Assembly: GCA_023101725.1 (NCBI GenBank)
Contig: JALJCO010003454.1
Coordinates: 124,001 to 188,000, forward strand
Reading direction: 5' to 3'
From: Atherinomorus stipes
Taxonomy: Eukaryota > Chordata > Actinopteri > Atheriniformes > Atherinidae
Length of the DNA stretch: 64,000 nt
Each line of letters begins with the position of its first letter. Within the stretch, counting starts at the first letter, position 1. Positions 1 to 11,112 of the stretch are shown here, piece after piece. The notes under the pieces are model-generated. The model saw only the letters and a program-made list of their open reading frames with translations. It had not been told where the DNA came from and did not search any database. Both the position numbers and the translations under genes were made by a program.

Positions 1-1685
1 TTTTTTGGTTAGGAAGGTCCCTAACTAAATAAAATGACCCGTAGGAGCCATAACAAGACATGTTCCAATCTAAATACTTAGAAAAGGAGCTTTAATGCTT
101 CTTTTATTACATCTTTAACATAAGAGACACTTATGTCCTACAATTCTTTGTGGCTACAATTCTCATAACTCTAATCATGCTAAAAGTGATTTGAAGAGAT
201 GAATGTAAAAACAGAAGGATGACTTGGATTCTCAATGCAGCACAATTATTCTTTCCTAAGTTCTTAATTACTCCCATCCTTTCATTACTTCATGACAATC
301 ACAATGAAAAGATGATAGCACAGGAAAAGACAACAGAAAATCATTTTTTAAATGATTTGACCATACCCATCTAGCTACAAGTTTTATTCTGTTAAACTTT
401 CACAATAACCAGTTGCTTTATGAGATGTTCAAGGAATGTCTGCAAATATCTGGTGCAGTTTTAGTCCGACTCCAAAAGCAAGACCACCCCCATAGACCCA
501 TCTTTACCATGTCACAGATGATCAAGATCTTTTTTTGCTCATTTTACAAACCCTAAAGCCTAACATGAAACAAGATTATGGCTGGGGCTTCCTTTAATAA
601 CAGATTATAAAATTCTTAAAATACTAATAAGATCATCTACATGGCAAAAAATATATATACTGACTGCTACATTCAGAACTTTAGGCTTCAAAGTAGCTAA
701 GAAACCAAATGATGCCAATGCAATTGATATAGATTTAATATCTAAAAAGAAATGTGGCAGTTAAAACAACACCTCTTACCCCTTATGACTCAGCTCTCTG
801 GATTTTTGACAAAAGTAGCCTAAATAATAAAAAGCAAATTGCCTTTTGCTGCTTCAGTTACTGTTCTCTCCACTGACAGTGGACAATATGGAAATCATAA
901 AATTATCACTGGCTTGTTATCTTCATCTTGGTTTTTCACTGAAGTGGGAAGTTTTAAGCAACTGATTGCCTGCATGCAAGCAAATCAAAGCTACAGTCTA
1001 CACATGATGCATTTAGGGGGCACCTGTAAATTCTAGCTACAGAGACAAACCTGGATTGCACTCTGTATGAAGAAGTTCTCCGGGTGTAATGATAAAAATG
1101 AAATTACATTGAAATTGTCGAAGGAATTGACAGAGATTTTGAAGAACTTTAGATCATGTCCTTCTTTTACAATCATAAAAAGGCCCGACCTCATAGTACA
1201 AATGAGTGAAATTAATGTGTTGTTAACACTCATATGAAACTCATCTCGAACTTTTTAAAGAAATTATTTGACTTTCGGGACTTTGCGGACCTATTGTAAT
1301 CTTTTGGCTGAATTATCTGGATGCTTATCTATGATTATCATATCAGAGCTTTACCTGATTAAATGCAGGAGTTTCCACACAAAGGCTTACTTGTTTTCTT
1401 GCACAACTTCACAAGCAACAGATCAAATTGTTGATTTATCTTGTTTTTCTTTTCACGGTACAGTGAGTTATTATCTGAGTCTCACTTTTCTTTTACAACC
1501 ATTTCAACTGCTTTACATGAACAACAAATTGTTAAAAAAAAAAAATCTAGAGACAGTTATTGACAAGGTTTAAACAACCCCAAGTTCAGGCAGATTATGT
1601 AAAGCAAAATATTTGAAGGAACAAAACAGTGTGCGTAATAAGTGTAATAATAATAACAGCAGTATCAAAAATCTGTCTGTAAAGG
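1..1685. other. No recognised feature
   Basis: AT-rich non-coding sequence with frequent A and T runs. Open frames around 839-1036 and 1268-1573 have no recognisable domains, splice logic or biased codon use. I see no inverted-repeat element here. Confidence 0.5.
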
Positions 1686-1740
1686 TAAAATCAAATCAAG
1701 TTTATCTAGTCCTTTACAGGACACACAAAGTGCTTCACAG
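1686..1740. repeat. Interspersed-repeat tail with CAAGTTTAT ... AAGTGCTTCACAG
   Basis: The segment has the layout of a very common fish repeat tail in which a CAAGTTTAT-type start is followed by CTTTACA and then AAAGTGCTTCACAG. A related but divergent tail is at 50165-50225. It is probably the 3' part of an old retroelement; the class is not certain. Confidence 0.5.
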
Positions 1741-2299
1741 CAGGGCCAAGAGAAGGTGACAAAGCAAACAGAGTTGAAAAACAGAAAATAAAAGAGTTAA
1801 GCAATTAAAGCTATAAAACAACAAAAAATTCAAAATCAGAACAGGCCACTCGGAGGAGACAGGGGTGTACATAAAAGAGATCAAATTTAGAGGAATTACG
1901 CTAGTTAGAGTTAAACAAGACAAATAAAGGGGTAAAAGGGCTAAAATGCAAAAGGTTATTATCATTTTAGCCATGCATTTTTTCCTCCTTTACATAAACA
2001 TCACCGATTTCATGGCATAGATTTTAGCCCGCATACTGTATAAACAAACACTTACACACACACTACAGGTTACATACCAGCCCACATTTGGAGCAGATTA
2101 AGAGAGGATGACATGGGTGTTAGCAGTGAGGGAGAAAGATCACATGAACACATACACAGGTAAACACAAAGATACGATCCCGTGATACATGTGATCTAAC
2201 TCAGGCCGTGGCTGAGCGTTCAGCTTTCAGCAGCTTTCGTCCTGAAGAGAATCACTCGTCCACAGCTTTCTGCTCCCAAAACTTGATTAGATGTTGCCT

Positions 2300-2750
2300 G
2301 AACATACCAATGTTCGCCTCTTGCAAAATTGACTTTTTTGAGCTTTTAATTATGTTACTATGTCATTCCCTCCCCATAAAACATGCCCGGGGGGTTACTT
2401 TGATTCATTCACGCATATTTGAGAAATCCCTGAATCTCCTGTGGAAACCAACATGGCTGCCAAAACGGCTGCTACCACAGAGCACCTCCAATATCACGAA
2501 GCTCCTCCCCCTCCTTGCTAAGCTCCGCCCCACCAGAGCATGAGAGTGTTGTGATAAGTGGAGTGGGCATGTCGGAAACAGCAGGAGGCATCTTAATTTC
2601 TAAGGCGTCACATACAGACATGGACTGATGTCACATGTCTTTCGGTTGTTTTTTATGTATGTGGTATTTTCAAAACTACTGAAGGTAACAGTTATTTGGT
2701 TGTGCCATAAAAGGCAATTTTGTGCCTAATAAAGACATATAAGCCCCTCT
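2300..2750 (+). mobile_element. Decayed TTAA-type MITE
   Basis: The stretch contains the interior landmarks of a common fish MITE: a TTGACTTTTTTGAGCTTTTAA block near 2328, a CTCCGCCCC block near 2523, and a right end AAGCCCCTC that abuts TTAA at 2751-2754. The left end is eroded and I cannot mark it exactly. An open frame at 2208-2543 lies across it and is not a gene. It belongs with the other TTAA-flanked elements in this window. Confidence 0.5.
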
Positions 2751-2987
2751 TTAAGAAAAATACTGGCTCAGCTTGAGTTTGATGGCAGAAACATGTTGAC
2801 ACAGGGCAATAAGGCTGGAAAACAGGTTGAAGTGAATTAGGTTAATCAACGAGAGGTCAGTCACATGATGTATGAAAAGAGCACCTTAGAGGGGCAGAGT
2901 CTCTCAGAAGCCAAGAAGGACAGAAGGCGCAGAAAAATTTGCCTCTACGCATGGAACAATTTCAAAATGAAGCAAATGTGAAAAAGA

Positions 2988-3079
2988 ATACTTAATATAT
3001 AATATATAATATGATATATATTATATTATTATATATAATATAATATAATAATATATATTATATAAATATTATACTTAAT
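2988..3079. repeat. AT-only palindromic tract bounded by ATACTTAATA repeats
   Basis: About 90 bases of nearly pure A/T made of TATAATATA units that can fold on themselves. The sequence ATACTTAATA occurs at both edges, near 2988 and 3070, as a short direct repeat. Such tracts are length-unstable and can form cruciforms. Confidence 0.75.
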
Positions 3080-3081
3080 AG

Positions 3082-3317
3082 TCCTCAAAATTATTCATAC
3101 CCTCCAACTGAAGAAAGAAAATAATGAGCTGTCAATTAAATAAATTGACAAAAGTAATATAAAAAAAAAATTCTATGAAAATCATGACACTGATTTTGAA
3201 TTGTGGTTTGAAAGAAATATCAAAAACAAACACAAAAAATAAAACAAGTAAACAAGCATGATGGGGAGGGAGGAAATCACTGCAATCAGGTGTTTTCTTT
3301 ATTGTTAAAAAACTTCT
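3082..3317 (-). repeat. Dispersed repeat, copy 1 (partner at 29770-30041)
   Basis: The two copies share a start TCCTCAAAA, a middle AAAATCATGACA-TTGATTTTGAATT, a block ACAAGTAAACAAGCATGATGGGG and an end near GACTTCT/AACTTCT. This copy lacks about 40 bases found in the other after ATGGGG. On the minus strand the end reads as a GTATGAATAATTTTGAGG-like motif, typical of the outer part of fish Tc1-type elements, so it is probably a Tc1-derived non-coding remnant. Confidence 0.7.
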
Positions 3318-3462
3318 TGTTTTCACTAAATTATAATTTTGTAAAATTTTATTTATTATTATTTTCTACAGTTTCTTGTTATTTGAATTACTAATGTTAA
3401 TCTAGCGTTTTCTTTCATTGGAAAGTACGAAAAATTTAGATAATAATACCATCAAAGTTTCC

Positions 3463-4110
3463 TGAGAATCTGGACACATCTCCGTGCACAAGAGAAATGG
3501 TGGAAAATCAGTAATGGATGTCAGGGACCTTTCGGGTCTGGTAACGGTCCAGAAACCACCGTCTGTACGCACCGCTCACTGCAGGTAAAGTTGGGTCATG
3601 CAAAGAAGAAGCCATGTGTGAACGGAAACTGAGCTAAGCTAATTAAAGTTAACAAATGCAAAGTAAAAAAGTGTTCTGTGTTCAAATAAATCAAAATTTA
3701 AACTTCTTTTGGAAATAATTGAAGCCATATCCTCAAGATGTAAGAGGAGGGCAAAAATCTGTCAACTTGTTCAACAGCCTGAATCTCAGATGACATGGAG
3801 GTAAATTAGTGCCTATGGAAGGAGCAACTTGCACATTCAAACACAATCAGAGAAGTATATTAGAAGATTAGCAGCATATGCTCTTATAATTGGCCTTTCT
3901 CATGAAAAGCTTTGCACATTTCAGCAAGACGACAGTAAACCATATGCTGTATGTATTACAACAGCTTGACTTGTGTCCAGGTGTTGGTCTGTTCAGATCC
4001 ATCACAACAAAACATTTGGTGTGATGCAAAATGCAAAGTTTCCAGGATTATTGAGAAGCTACATCAGGCAAGGATAGGTCAAGATTTCAAACAGTGTCCC
4101 AAACTTTTAA
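3463..4110 (+). pseudogene. Ruined transposase gene of an IS630/Tc1/mariner-type DNA transposon
   Basis: Successive blocks match, at DNA level, a common fish transposon whose transposase is a DDE enzyme that cuts and pastes its own element. Recognisable pieces are the GAAGAAGCCATGTGTGAAC block near 3608, a TGTTCTGTG...CAAAATTTAAACTTCTTTT block near 3672 (first catalytic Asp region), ATTAGTGCCTATGG near 3806, TTTCAGCAAGACGACAGTAAACC near 3920 (second Asp region, 'QQDN-KPH' type) and ACATCAGGCAAG near 4061. Deletions, frameshifts and stops run throughout, and the Glu region is mostly lost. No terminal repeats were found. It is an old dead copy. Confidence 0.8.
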
Positions 4111-5072
4111 AATCAAGATAGTAATTGAGTTCAAACAGTCAAGCCAAACATACAAGCTATTGCCTTGAATTTAACAATAATGTCTTCATATAGATGGTTT
4201 TCCTCCACTAATTTTTCTAAAGAAGTATTACCTCACTAGAAATCTGCATCCAGTAAAGGAGAAAAAAAAGAAAGGAAACAAACCCAAAACTGTGGTCAAA
4301 TTGCTACATAGTCCTAATTTAGCATTTCTGAGTAGGAATGAAGAAAATACACAAGAATAGACAGAGTGGTAGGAGGGGGGCAAGAAGGAGGAAGAAGGAG
4401 GCTTGAATGGACATGCTCATTTGGCGTTGGGTCAACGAATTTCAATCTCTGCTCTTATGCCTATTCTGTCTTTATGATAAGGAGGGAGACGGAGGGAAAG
4501 GAAAAGACCAGCGGTGGCATTAAGAGGTGTTGGATGACATATATATGGCAGACAGGGGAACAACACTCTATGGGCTACATCTCCTCCAGAACAGTGTTTC
4601 CTCTCTCAGCAACATTCCTCCTCTTATCAGACCCAATAATCTGCCGTTCTCATCGTGCCCAAACAGGGAGAGCCAAACCTGAGAGAGTTTAATACAGAGT
4701 GAAAAGTCACTCCTTTGCTTCTCTCTCTTACTCTCTGTTGGCTGGTGATAGAGTGATAAGATGGGGAGGAAAACAGCGAGCTGTCTGCCACTCAGAGGAA
4801 GTGCTTGCTCCATCCTGCAAACTGAGCATGCTCTAAAATCCAGGGAAGAATGCAAGCTGGGACAAAGAATAATAGAAGGCAACTAAAACCATCTAAAATA
4901 AAAAATTTGCCTCAACTCACAATATGTCATTTCTGCCATAAGGAGTCTCATTTAAAAAAAAAAGATGTTTGATGTAGCAATGCAATGCCATATCAGACAG
5001 AATCAAAGTTTTTATCCTAACTGAATTGTTGCCAATAGCGCTGACAGATTATGTTACACACCAAATGATGTT
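4111..5072. other. No recognised feature
   Basis: Mixed-composition DNA with a purine-rich patch near 4365-4410. Overlapping open frames on both strands at 4366-4882 show no recognisable protein family, so I do not call a gene. Confidence 0.5.
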
Positions 5073-5149
5073 CACTACCGCTCAAAAGTTTGGGATCACT
5101 TTCCCATTCAATCCAATGGGGAAGTGATCCCAAACTTTTGAGCGGGAGT
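5073..5149. mobile_element. Short palindromic foldback element (Tc1-end-like)
   Basis: Two arms of about 28 bases, starting CCGCTCAAAAGTTTGGGATC at 5078 and its complement ending at 5144, flank a loop of about 12 bases. Arm pairing is almost perfect. CTCAAAAGTTTGGGATCA is characteristic of the ends of a fish Tc1-type family, so this is probably a tiny deletion derivative with joined ends. Confidence 0.75.
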
Positions 5150-6262
5150 GTCTGTATATTTGCTTTTTCCTCTAGTTAGATGTTGGCTGTGTCTCAATCA
5201 GTGCATTTCAGACATTATCTTTGAGTGCGTAATGCATTCATACTATCATTTAAGCTAAAAGTCAGTGCTCTGAAAAGTACGTGGATGTTGCCCTAGAAAC
5301 AGTCAAATATGCAGTGTGAAACGAAGCACACCACTCTCACGAAAACGGACGCCATCTTGCTGGCGTAGTGGAAGAGGCGGGATTTTTAACTGTTTTCAGA
5401 GCTGAATAATGGTGAAGAATGAAGCAGTGGCGACCCCTGCTGGATCGGAGGCTGTATTGTACTGATATGAGTAATGTAATCAGAGATAATCACTAATGTA
5501 TATTGTGTCAACCAAGCTGTTCATTTCCTGATGACAGTTATGATCTGGTCATTTGTTTGAGGCCAAGGTCATACCAGCTCAGTAGAGTTAGTCCGTCACT
5601 TCTTGTGAGCGCAGTGCTCCATTCGGGTCAGCATTTACCCACAAAAGCGTGCACTACAGACAAAGTACACGGTACACACTACACACTGAATTCCAGTGCA
5701 CTTGCGCAAGTGTGCTGATTGAAACACTGTGGTGGTCTTCTAGACTCAAAGATAATCTAAAGCTAAACGCAGAAAAAACTGCGCGAGGACATCTGCGGCT
5801 TACTGACAAATGTGCAGCCTATGTACAAATCTAATTTTCTCGTGGGTGTGGCTTGTATTTCGGTGCACTCAATAGTCCCTAAAGTACGGTAATATAACGT
5901 TGGTTTTAATTCTGCATCTGTTTTTTCTTACATTTGATAATTAGATTTTACAGCCTTGAATCCAATACTGTGGCTTGGATGATCTGTTTATATCCCAGTT
6001 TAGAAACTGTAGGATTGACTTAGTTTTATATGTATTATAGACCTTTTTTATCTGAGAACAGTAGAATTTAAGCAATTTCTAGTGCCCTCTTTCTGACCCT
6101 CTTACAAGCTTTTGTTGCCAAGTAAACCTTTGCGACACATGGAAAGTGAACCTCATCATGCAGCAACATATATGGAAATGCAGGACACTGATGTGTGGGG
6201 TTGGGGGTGAGAGCCTTGCTGTGTTGATAAAAGGGAAATGCAACCTCATGCAAAGTAATTAA
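5150..6262. other. No recognised feature
   Basis: Moderate-GC non-coding DNA. Short open frames occur near 5503-5834 and 6068-6253 without recognisable domains or splice signals. Confidence 0.45.
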
Positions 6263-6872
6263 AGGATGAATATGGAATAGGAAAGAACAGCGGCATCACG
6301 TGTGTTAGGTTGTTGTTGCAAGGCAGAAAACCTCCAGCGCTGGGATGCCAGGCTCCTGCGATCGCAGGTCAAGCTGCAGATGTGAACAAGTACGCAGAGG
6401 TTTATAACGACAGCTACGTGCATGTTGAAACAAGCTGCTTACGTCCAGGGAAAAGGCATTCCATGTGCTCCGTGGAAAACGTTTATGTGGGTCATGTGAG
6501 TCTTCACCTAAATTTACTCAGGTTTTGCTCTTCTCAGGTCACTCCTCCTCAGAAACAGATAACAATATCTCCAGGGCTCTGAGCAGCTGCTTCATCGTCG
6601 TCTCTACGGTTTCCCCTGTACAAGCCTGACTATGACCGAAATATTGTGTCCACACACAGATCGTATTTGGCAACCTGCAACGGCGGCGGTATTGGCTTAT
6701 AGACGTAAATAAAATGCCATTATCGAACCCGTAAAAATTATCTATAATTATTTTAGGCTAAATATAATTTTCTGGAAAATGTTGTCTTTCATTCTGCACA
6801 CCCCCAAACGACCTGTGGAGGTATTATTTTGAAAAAATATAGCTTTTAATAAAAATGTTACATATTCAACCT
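6263..6872 (-). mobile_element. TTAA-flanked MITE, family A copy 1 (610 bp)
   Basis: TTAA is present on both sides (6259-6262 and 6873-6876). The ends are inverted: AGGATGAATATGGAA on the left and the complement of AGGTTGAATATG on the right. Internal landmarks CCGCTGGGAT-like, GCAGAGG-TTTATAAC, TTTGGCAACCTGCA and GACC-GTGGAG are shared with the element at 49547-49989, in the opposite orientation. This copy keeps about 200 internal bases that the other has lost. A 90-codon open frame at 6310-6582 lies inside it and is not a host gene. TTAA targets suggest piggyBac- or Kolobok-type mobilisation; no transposase is encoded. Confidence 0.8.
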
Positions 6873-9370
6873 TTAAATTGATGAATGATGACATAAAAAT
6901 AACATGACATGAAATCGCAAAGGCTGATGCCAGGACTTTGTTTAAAGACTTAATTCCAATTTTCTTCTGTATACCTTATGTCACCAGCCTTTTAATTGTA
7001 TTCATTTGTTTCATTTCTTTTCATTTGAGCTTTGAATATATCTACTGATGTCATCTAGTTTTGTCCTTTTCTTTTGCAGTTGTTTTTCATGGGAATAAAT
7101 GACATTTGTTCCCTGATACACACACCCTTAACAACTGCATACCTGTAGCTGACGGACATTTACACTAATTGCATATTATTTATCTCATTTTCTGAAAATT
7201 GCATTAAATTTTATGATAAATCTTACCAGAGAAACAAAAGTAAAATTCAACCTGTGGCAAACAGCAAGCAGTGTTTCTACAGTTTGATTCTACAACTTTA
7301 ACTTGAATAAGACGTCAGACTCTTGGGTCAATCAATGCTGTGGAGGAGGGAGGGAGTTCAAAATGACAGATGAGAAAGAGAAATAAATTGAGCAAGAGTG
7401 AGAATAGAGAGGAAAGGGGGAGGAAAGAAGAGAGGAAAGTAATGCAACAGAGCTGCCTTAGGGTTATAGGAATGTGGAGGTTCTTGAGTTCAGGAGGGTT
7501 CGAAAGAGTGAAAGAGAAAAAGTGTGTGTGTGGGTGTGTGTGTCTGTGTACAAAAGAGACATATGAGTGTGTGAAAACTGGGGTGACTGAAGAGAGCAGC
7601 CACAGAATTAATTACCCAATCAAGATAACAAGCCAGAGAAAGACATTAGGGAGGTCAAGCTACAATTAACCTCTTCGTCTAAATCACACACACACATACA
7701 CGCACACAACGACTATAAAATAGTTATAGCTGTAAAGGTTCATTGCACAAATGCGGAGAATTAAAGTCACTTTCCACAATAAGTTTTAACTCACTGTAAG
7801 ACCTTATAGGTTCTTACTTGGAAGCATTCCCTGTACTTTTTTTTTTTCTTGGAAGGTTAGAGTGACTCTACCTGTCCCGTCCCAGAAACTTTGGCAAAGC
7901 CGTGTTGTTTACAGTGGGATATTGAGTGAGTCGGGGGCTCGAGTGGAGTGGAGTCGGATGTGGTTCACACATTCCACCAGAGACTCAGATTACACTGCAG
8001 GAAACACCGGTCCTGCAAGACACACACTGCCTGACTCTGATTTATAAACATACTGTTCTATGGGACACACAAACTCTCAGACACATCAAAAATCTCAGAC
8101 ACTTGCTGTGAACTGCTGCCGAATCTCTTTCTCTCTCCCAAACATACAGGTAACGGACACCAGAGGGGTGCTGACGCAACATGATTAAGGCTGGAATGGA
8201 TGCAGAAAGTGGAGACAAACAACAATATCCTATCTCTAAAAGCATTTAAGTCAATTACAATGAACTTGTTTTGACTCAGCTGGATTTACATGATCCAGCT
8301 GTCAGCACAAATTGGCCCATTGTATACTAAGAATAATGGCTCATCAGGGACTGTTCATTCCAGTTACAGTCTTGACTGTCTTCATGAGAAAAAACAACAA
8401 AAGCTGTCTCTGGTTATGTGTTTCTGATCCAGCTTACATTGAGGGAGAAAGTCTGGGAGTAACGGCTAGACGCAGTATCCTGATGGGGATGCAGAAACCA
8501 CCATGAAGTGCTGTTTCTGTGACCTTTGTGATTTGTTTCTAACTGTACATCTCTGTGGTGCTTGCATAGTTTTTGTCCATCTCAGGGCTTAGGACAGATG
8601 GAAGTCTGAAGCCTGCTCGTCACAGGGAGGTCATTTTCCTGTCATAGTGGTGCAACATGCAATATACAATCTTAAAAGACTACAATGTTTATTGTTCTTT
8701 GTACATATATATTTGGTTCATACTCCAGGAAGACTAGCTTACATTTAAGTGTCAGCTAATGGGGATCTTTCAAATAAACAAACAAATGGAGGCCACTGAA
8801 AGTATGCAATGCTTGTTTCTCAGTATGTGATTGCTTGCCACAGTAGGACAACTTTAGGCTCAGGAACAGATGGCAGAATAAAGCAGATAAACTCACAAAT
8901 AGAAAAAAAAACTTACTTTGGGTGCTTATACTTCATAAAAAACAGGGAGACCACTATGTTTACTCAAAAATTATGCAAAAACATAAGCTAGCACAGCAGC
9001 TAGTTTGCTGAAAACTGATTTCAGGTGACAGCTGCTGAATTTCATAAACTTTAAAACCCAAGTTATCTTTGTAGTGACCATTATCACACACTGATATGCT
9101 GTGTGTATCTACTGTCAGATCTTTCTCTGTAGAAATTATATATTCTATCTAATCAGATGTTTGCAGTGTTTAAACTATGGTTCAACGACTGCAGAACAAC
9201 AAAAACACAACAAACAAACAAATCAGTGTTTTTTAAGTGTTGCTCCCTGCACTAGAAACATGCAGTAGCTCTGCTATTCTATACAATGTAATGGAAAAAG
9301 CTTCAATATCAGTGCTAAGTGCAGAGGTCTCCACAACATAACTTTTTGGCATCTCAGGCTCTCCAGTGGT
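6873..9370. other. No recognised gene; simple repeats only
   Basis: Non-coding DNA with a GT-rich microsatellite at 7521-7549, a CA-rich run near 7685-7710 and a T run near 7838. Open frames at 7370-7669, 7862-8111 and 8312-8506 resemble nothing I know. Confidence 0.5.
7521..7549. repeat. (GT)n-type microsatellite, interrupted
   Basis: Imperfect GT repeat with GGGTGT and GTCTGT interruptions. Confidence 0.85.
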
Positions 9371-9404
9371 TAAACTCATAATTGTTGGAGAGATATGTTT
9401 TTGT

Positions 9405-9820
9405 TTTGTTCAATAACGCCCTCTATGAGCCCTGTTCTGTGAAAAATGGGGTTCCACAAGGTTTTGTTTTAGGTTCACTGTTGTTCTCATTATACATGGC
9501 ACCAATGGATTAAATTTTGCATTAGTCTGGGATCAGTTTTCATTTTTATGCAAATTATTTGCAGCTGTTCGTGCCACTGACCAGTTGCGGACACACTTGG
9601 GGCCTGTGTAGTTGCTGTAAAGAGCTGGAATTCAGCCGATTTCCTGATTTTTAACTTAACTAAGTCATCACTGGACCAACAACAGTCATTTGTATGATTA
9701 TTTTATTCTATCTCTAGATGACTGAGATATCCATTGCTGAGGCAGTTAGGAATTTTGGTGATGTTTTTGACAGGACACTTTCTTCTGACCTGTAGATCAC
9801 CAGATTTTCCTTTTCTCGTC
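9405..9820 (+). pseudogene. Non-LTR retrotransposon (CR1/L2-type) reverse-transcriptase remnant, 5' part
   Basis: Translation in shifting frames gives 'CSVKNGVPQGFVLGSLLFSL', the conserved VPQGSVLGPLLFSLY segment of CR1/L2-type reverse transcriptases. It is followed by 'SFHFYAN' where the catalytic YADD box should be (the Asp pair is lost), then 'KSWNSADFLIFN' and 'GDVFDRTLSF'-like segments that normally follow it. The reading frame is broken in several places, so it is a dead copy. It is cut at 9820 by the element at 9824-10535 and resumes at 10539. Confidence 0.85.
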
Positions 9821-9823
9821 TAA

Positions 9824-10535
9824 GGGTGATTTCACACTTATTTGGTCTGTACCTGCAAGTATGTACAGTACATTTGGGTTGGTGTGAAAGTGGACCAGTG
9901 AGTTTTGGTCTGGACTGAAGAACCGTACCTCTAGAGGTGGCCTTGGTACGGTTCCATTCAGACTCCAGTACGGTTCACTGATGGTGAAAACGCTGCCTGG
10001 CCTCAATTCGGCCCATTTACAGCAGTTCCCTTCATCCTACATGAGAAGTGAAGCACAAGCTACCGGAGAGATTGCTGAAGATCTCTCCGAAATACAAGAT
10101 GGTTCAGGTTTAGGAGCTTAGCCCGTGTTCTGATAGTGTCTTGCAACACATCTTCTCATGCAAAAAAACAAAAAACAGTGCTCTTGTGCCATATGCAAGT
10201 TTCATGCTGGAACAACAATAGTATTTGTGCTTGCTGCACAAAGCATTGATAACAATATGTTGCCACAATAAGGAGCAGAAGAGCACAACAAACAGAGACT
10301 GATTTTTTTCTTGCAGGATTTTCCTTCCTCACTTGCTTCGCCAATCACTTTCAGCAAAACAAAATGTTTTCTGAACAGTGCTGCCATGTGCTGGATATAT
10401 TACATTCATAGTGGTTGTTTTGTTTGCAGAAACACTGGTGTGAATTCAAACCAGACTAATCAAGAATTGCAATACTGTTACATCTTTTGGGCCCAACCGA
10501 ACCACTCTATTAGACCAACAGGTGTGAATGCACCC
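9824..10535. mobile_element. TAA-flanked TIR element inserted in the LINE remnant
   Basis: The left end GGGTGATTTCACAC and right end GGTGTGAATGCACCC are inverted repeats, and TAA lies immediately outside both (9821-9823, 10536-10538). Removing 712 bp plus one TAA rejoins the LINE sequence. Three-base TAA/TTA targets are typical of PIF/Harbinger-type elements. The interior has several short open frames but no transposase, so it is non-autonomous. Its GGGTGYRTTCACAC ends resemble those of the element at 62868-63966. Confidence 0.8.
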
Positions 10536-10538
10536 TAA

Positions 10539-11112
10539 GAAACAGAACACACCAAGATTTTAATCCACACTTCTGTAACATTGGGACTGGATAACTGCAA
10601 TGTTATATCGATGTTACCAAAAAAGAGTTTCCAGTGTCTGCAAATTGCTCACAAAACTGACATTGTTCAAAATGCAGTCGCCCATCTTTTAATAGGCTTT
10701 TAACAGGTGTCTTTTAAGTAAATTTGAGCATATCACTCACTCCTTTGGCGTCCTGTGTGAATGAGAGCAGACCTGGAGGTGTTGTTCCTCACAATAAAAA
10801 ATAGTGTTGCACCATCATATCTATCTGACCTAGTAAAGCCTTACATTGCATACCTGGATGTAAATTGCACTCCCAAAGCTCTGGTCTTTTGTCCGTCCCC
10901 AAAGTCCATACAAAGACAGTTGGCGGGAGAGCCTTTTTCTTTTGTGCACCAATGCTGTGGAACAGTCCGCATCTCCACGTTAGGTGGGCATGTTCTGCTT
11001 TTAAAGCAAAGCTTAAGACCTACTTGCTTACTATTGCATGCAGACTTTAAGTGGTGTTACTCAGTTTTATGATTATTTGATGGAAAACATTTTATAAATT
11101 AAATTTATCATC
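10539..11112 (+). pseudogene. Non-LTR retrotransposon remnant, C-terminal part and 3' end
   Basis: This continues the LINE after the insertion. In one frame near 10785-10850 the translation reads 'NSVAPSYLSDLVKPY', equivalent to the conserved APSYLSDLL segment downstream of the reverse-transcriptase core; a different frame near 10945-11045 gives 'MLWNSPHLHVR' and 'FKAKLKTYLLT', equivalent to LWNSLP and FK-LKTYLF. The frame change between them shows a disabling shift. After a stop near 11050 the sequence ends in an A/T-rich TTTATAAATT tail typical of this LINE type. Confidence 0.85.

Noticed and set aside
4421..4445. Minus-strand GACCCAACGCC considered as the gmds C terminus
   Set aside because: Its frame reads differently from NPNA-stop and no upstream Gmds block is present.
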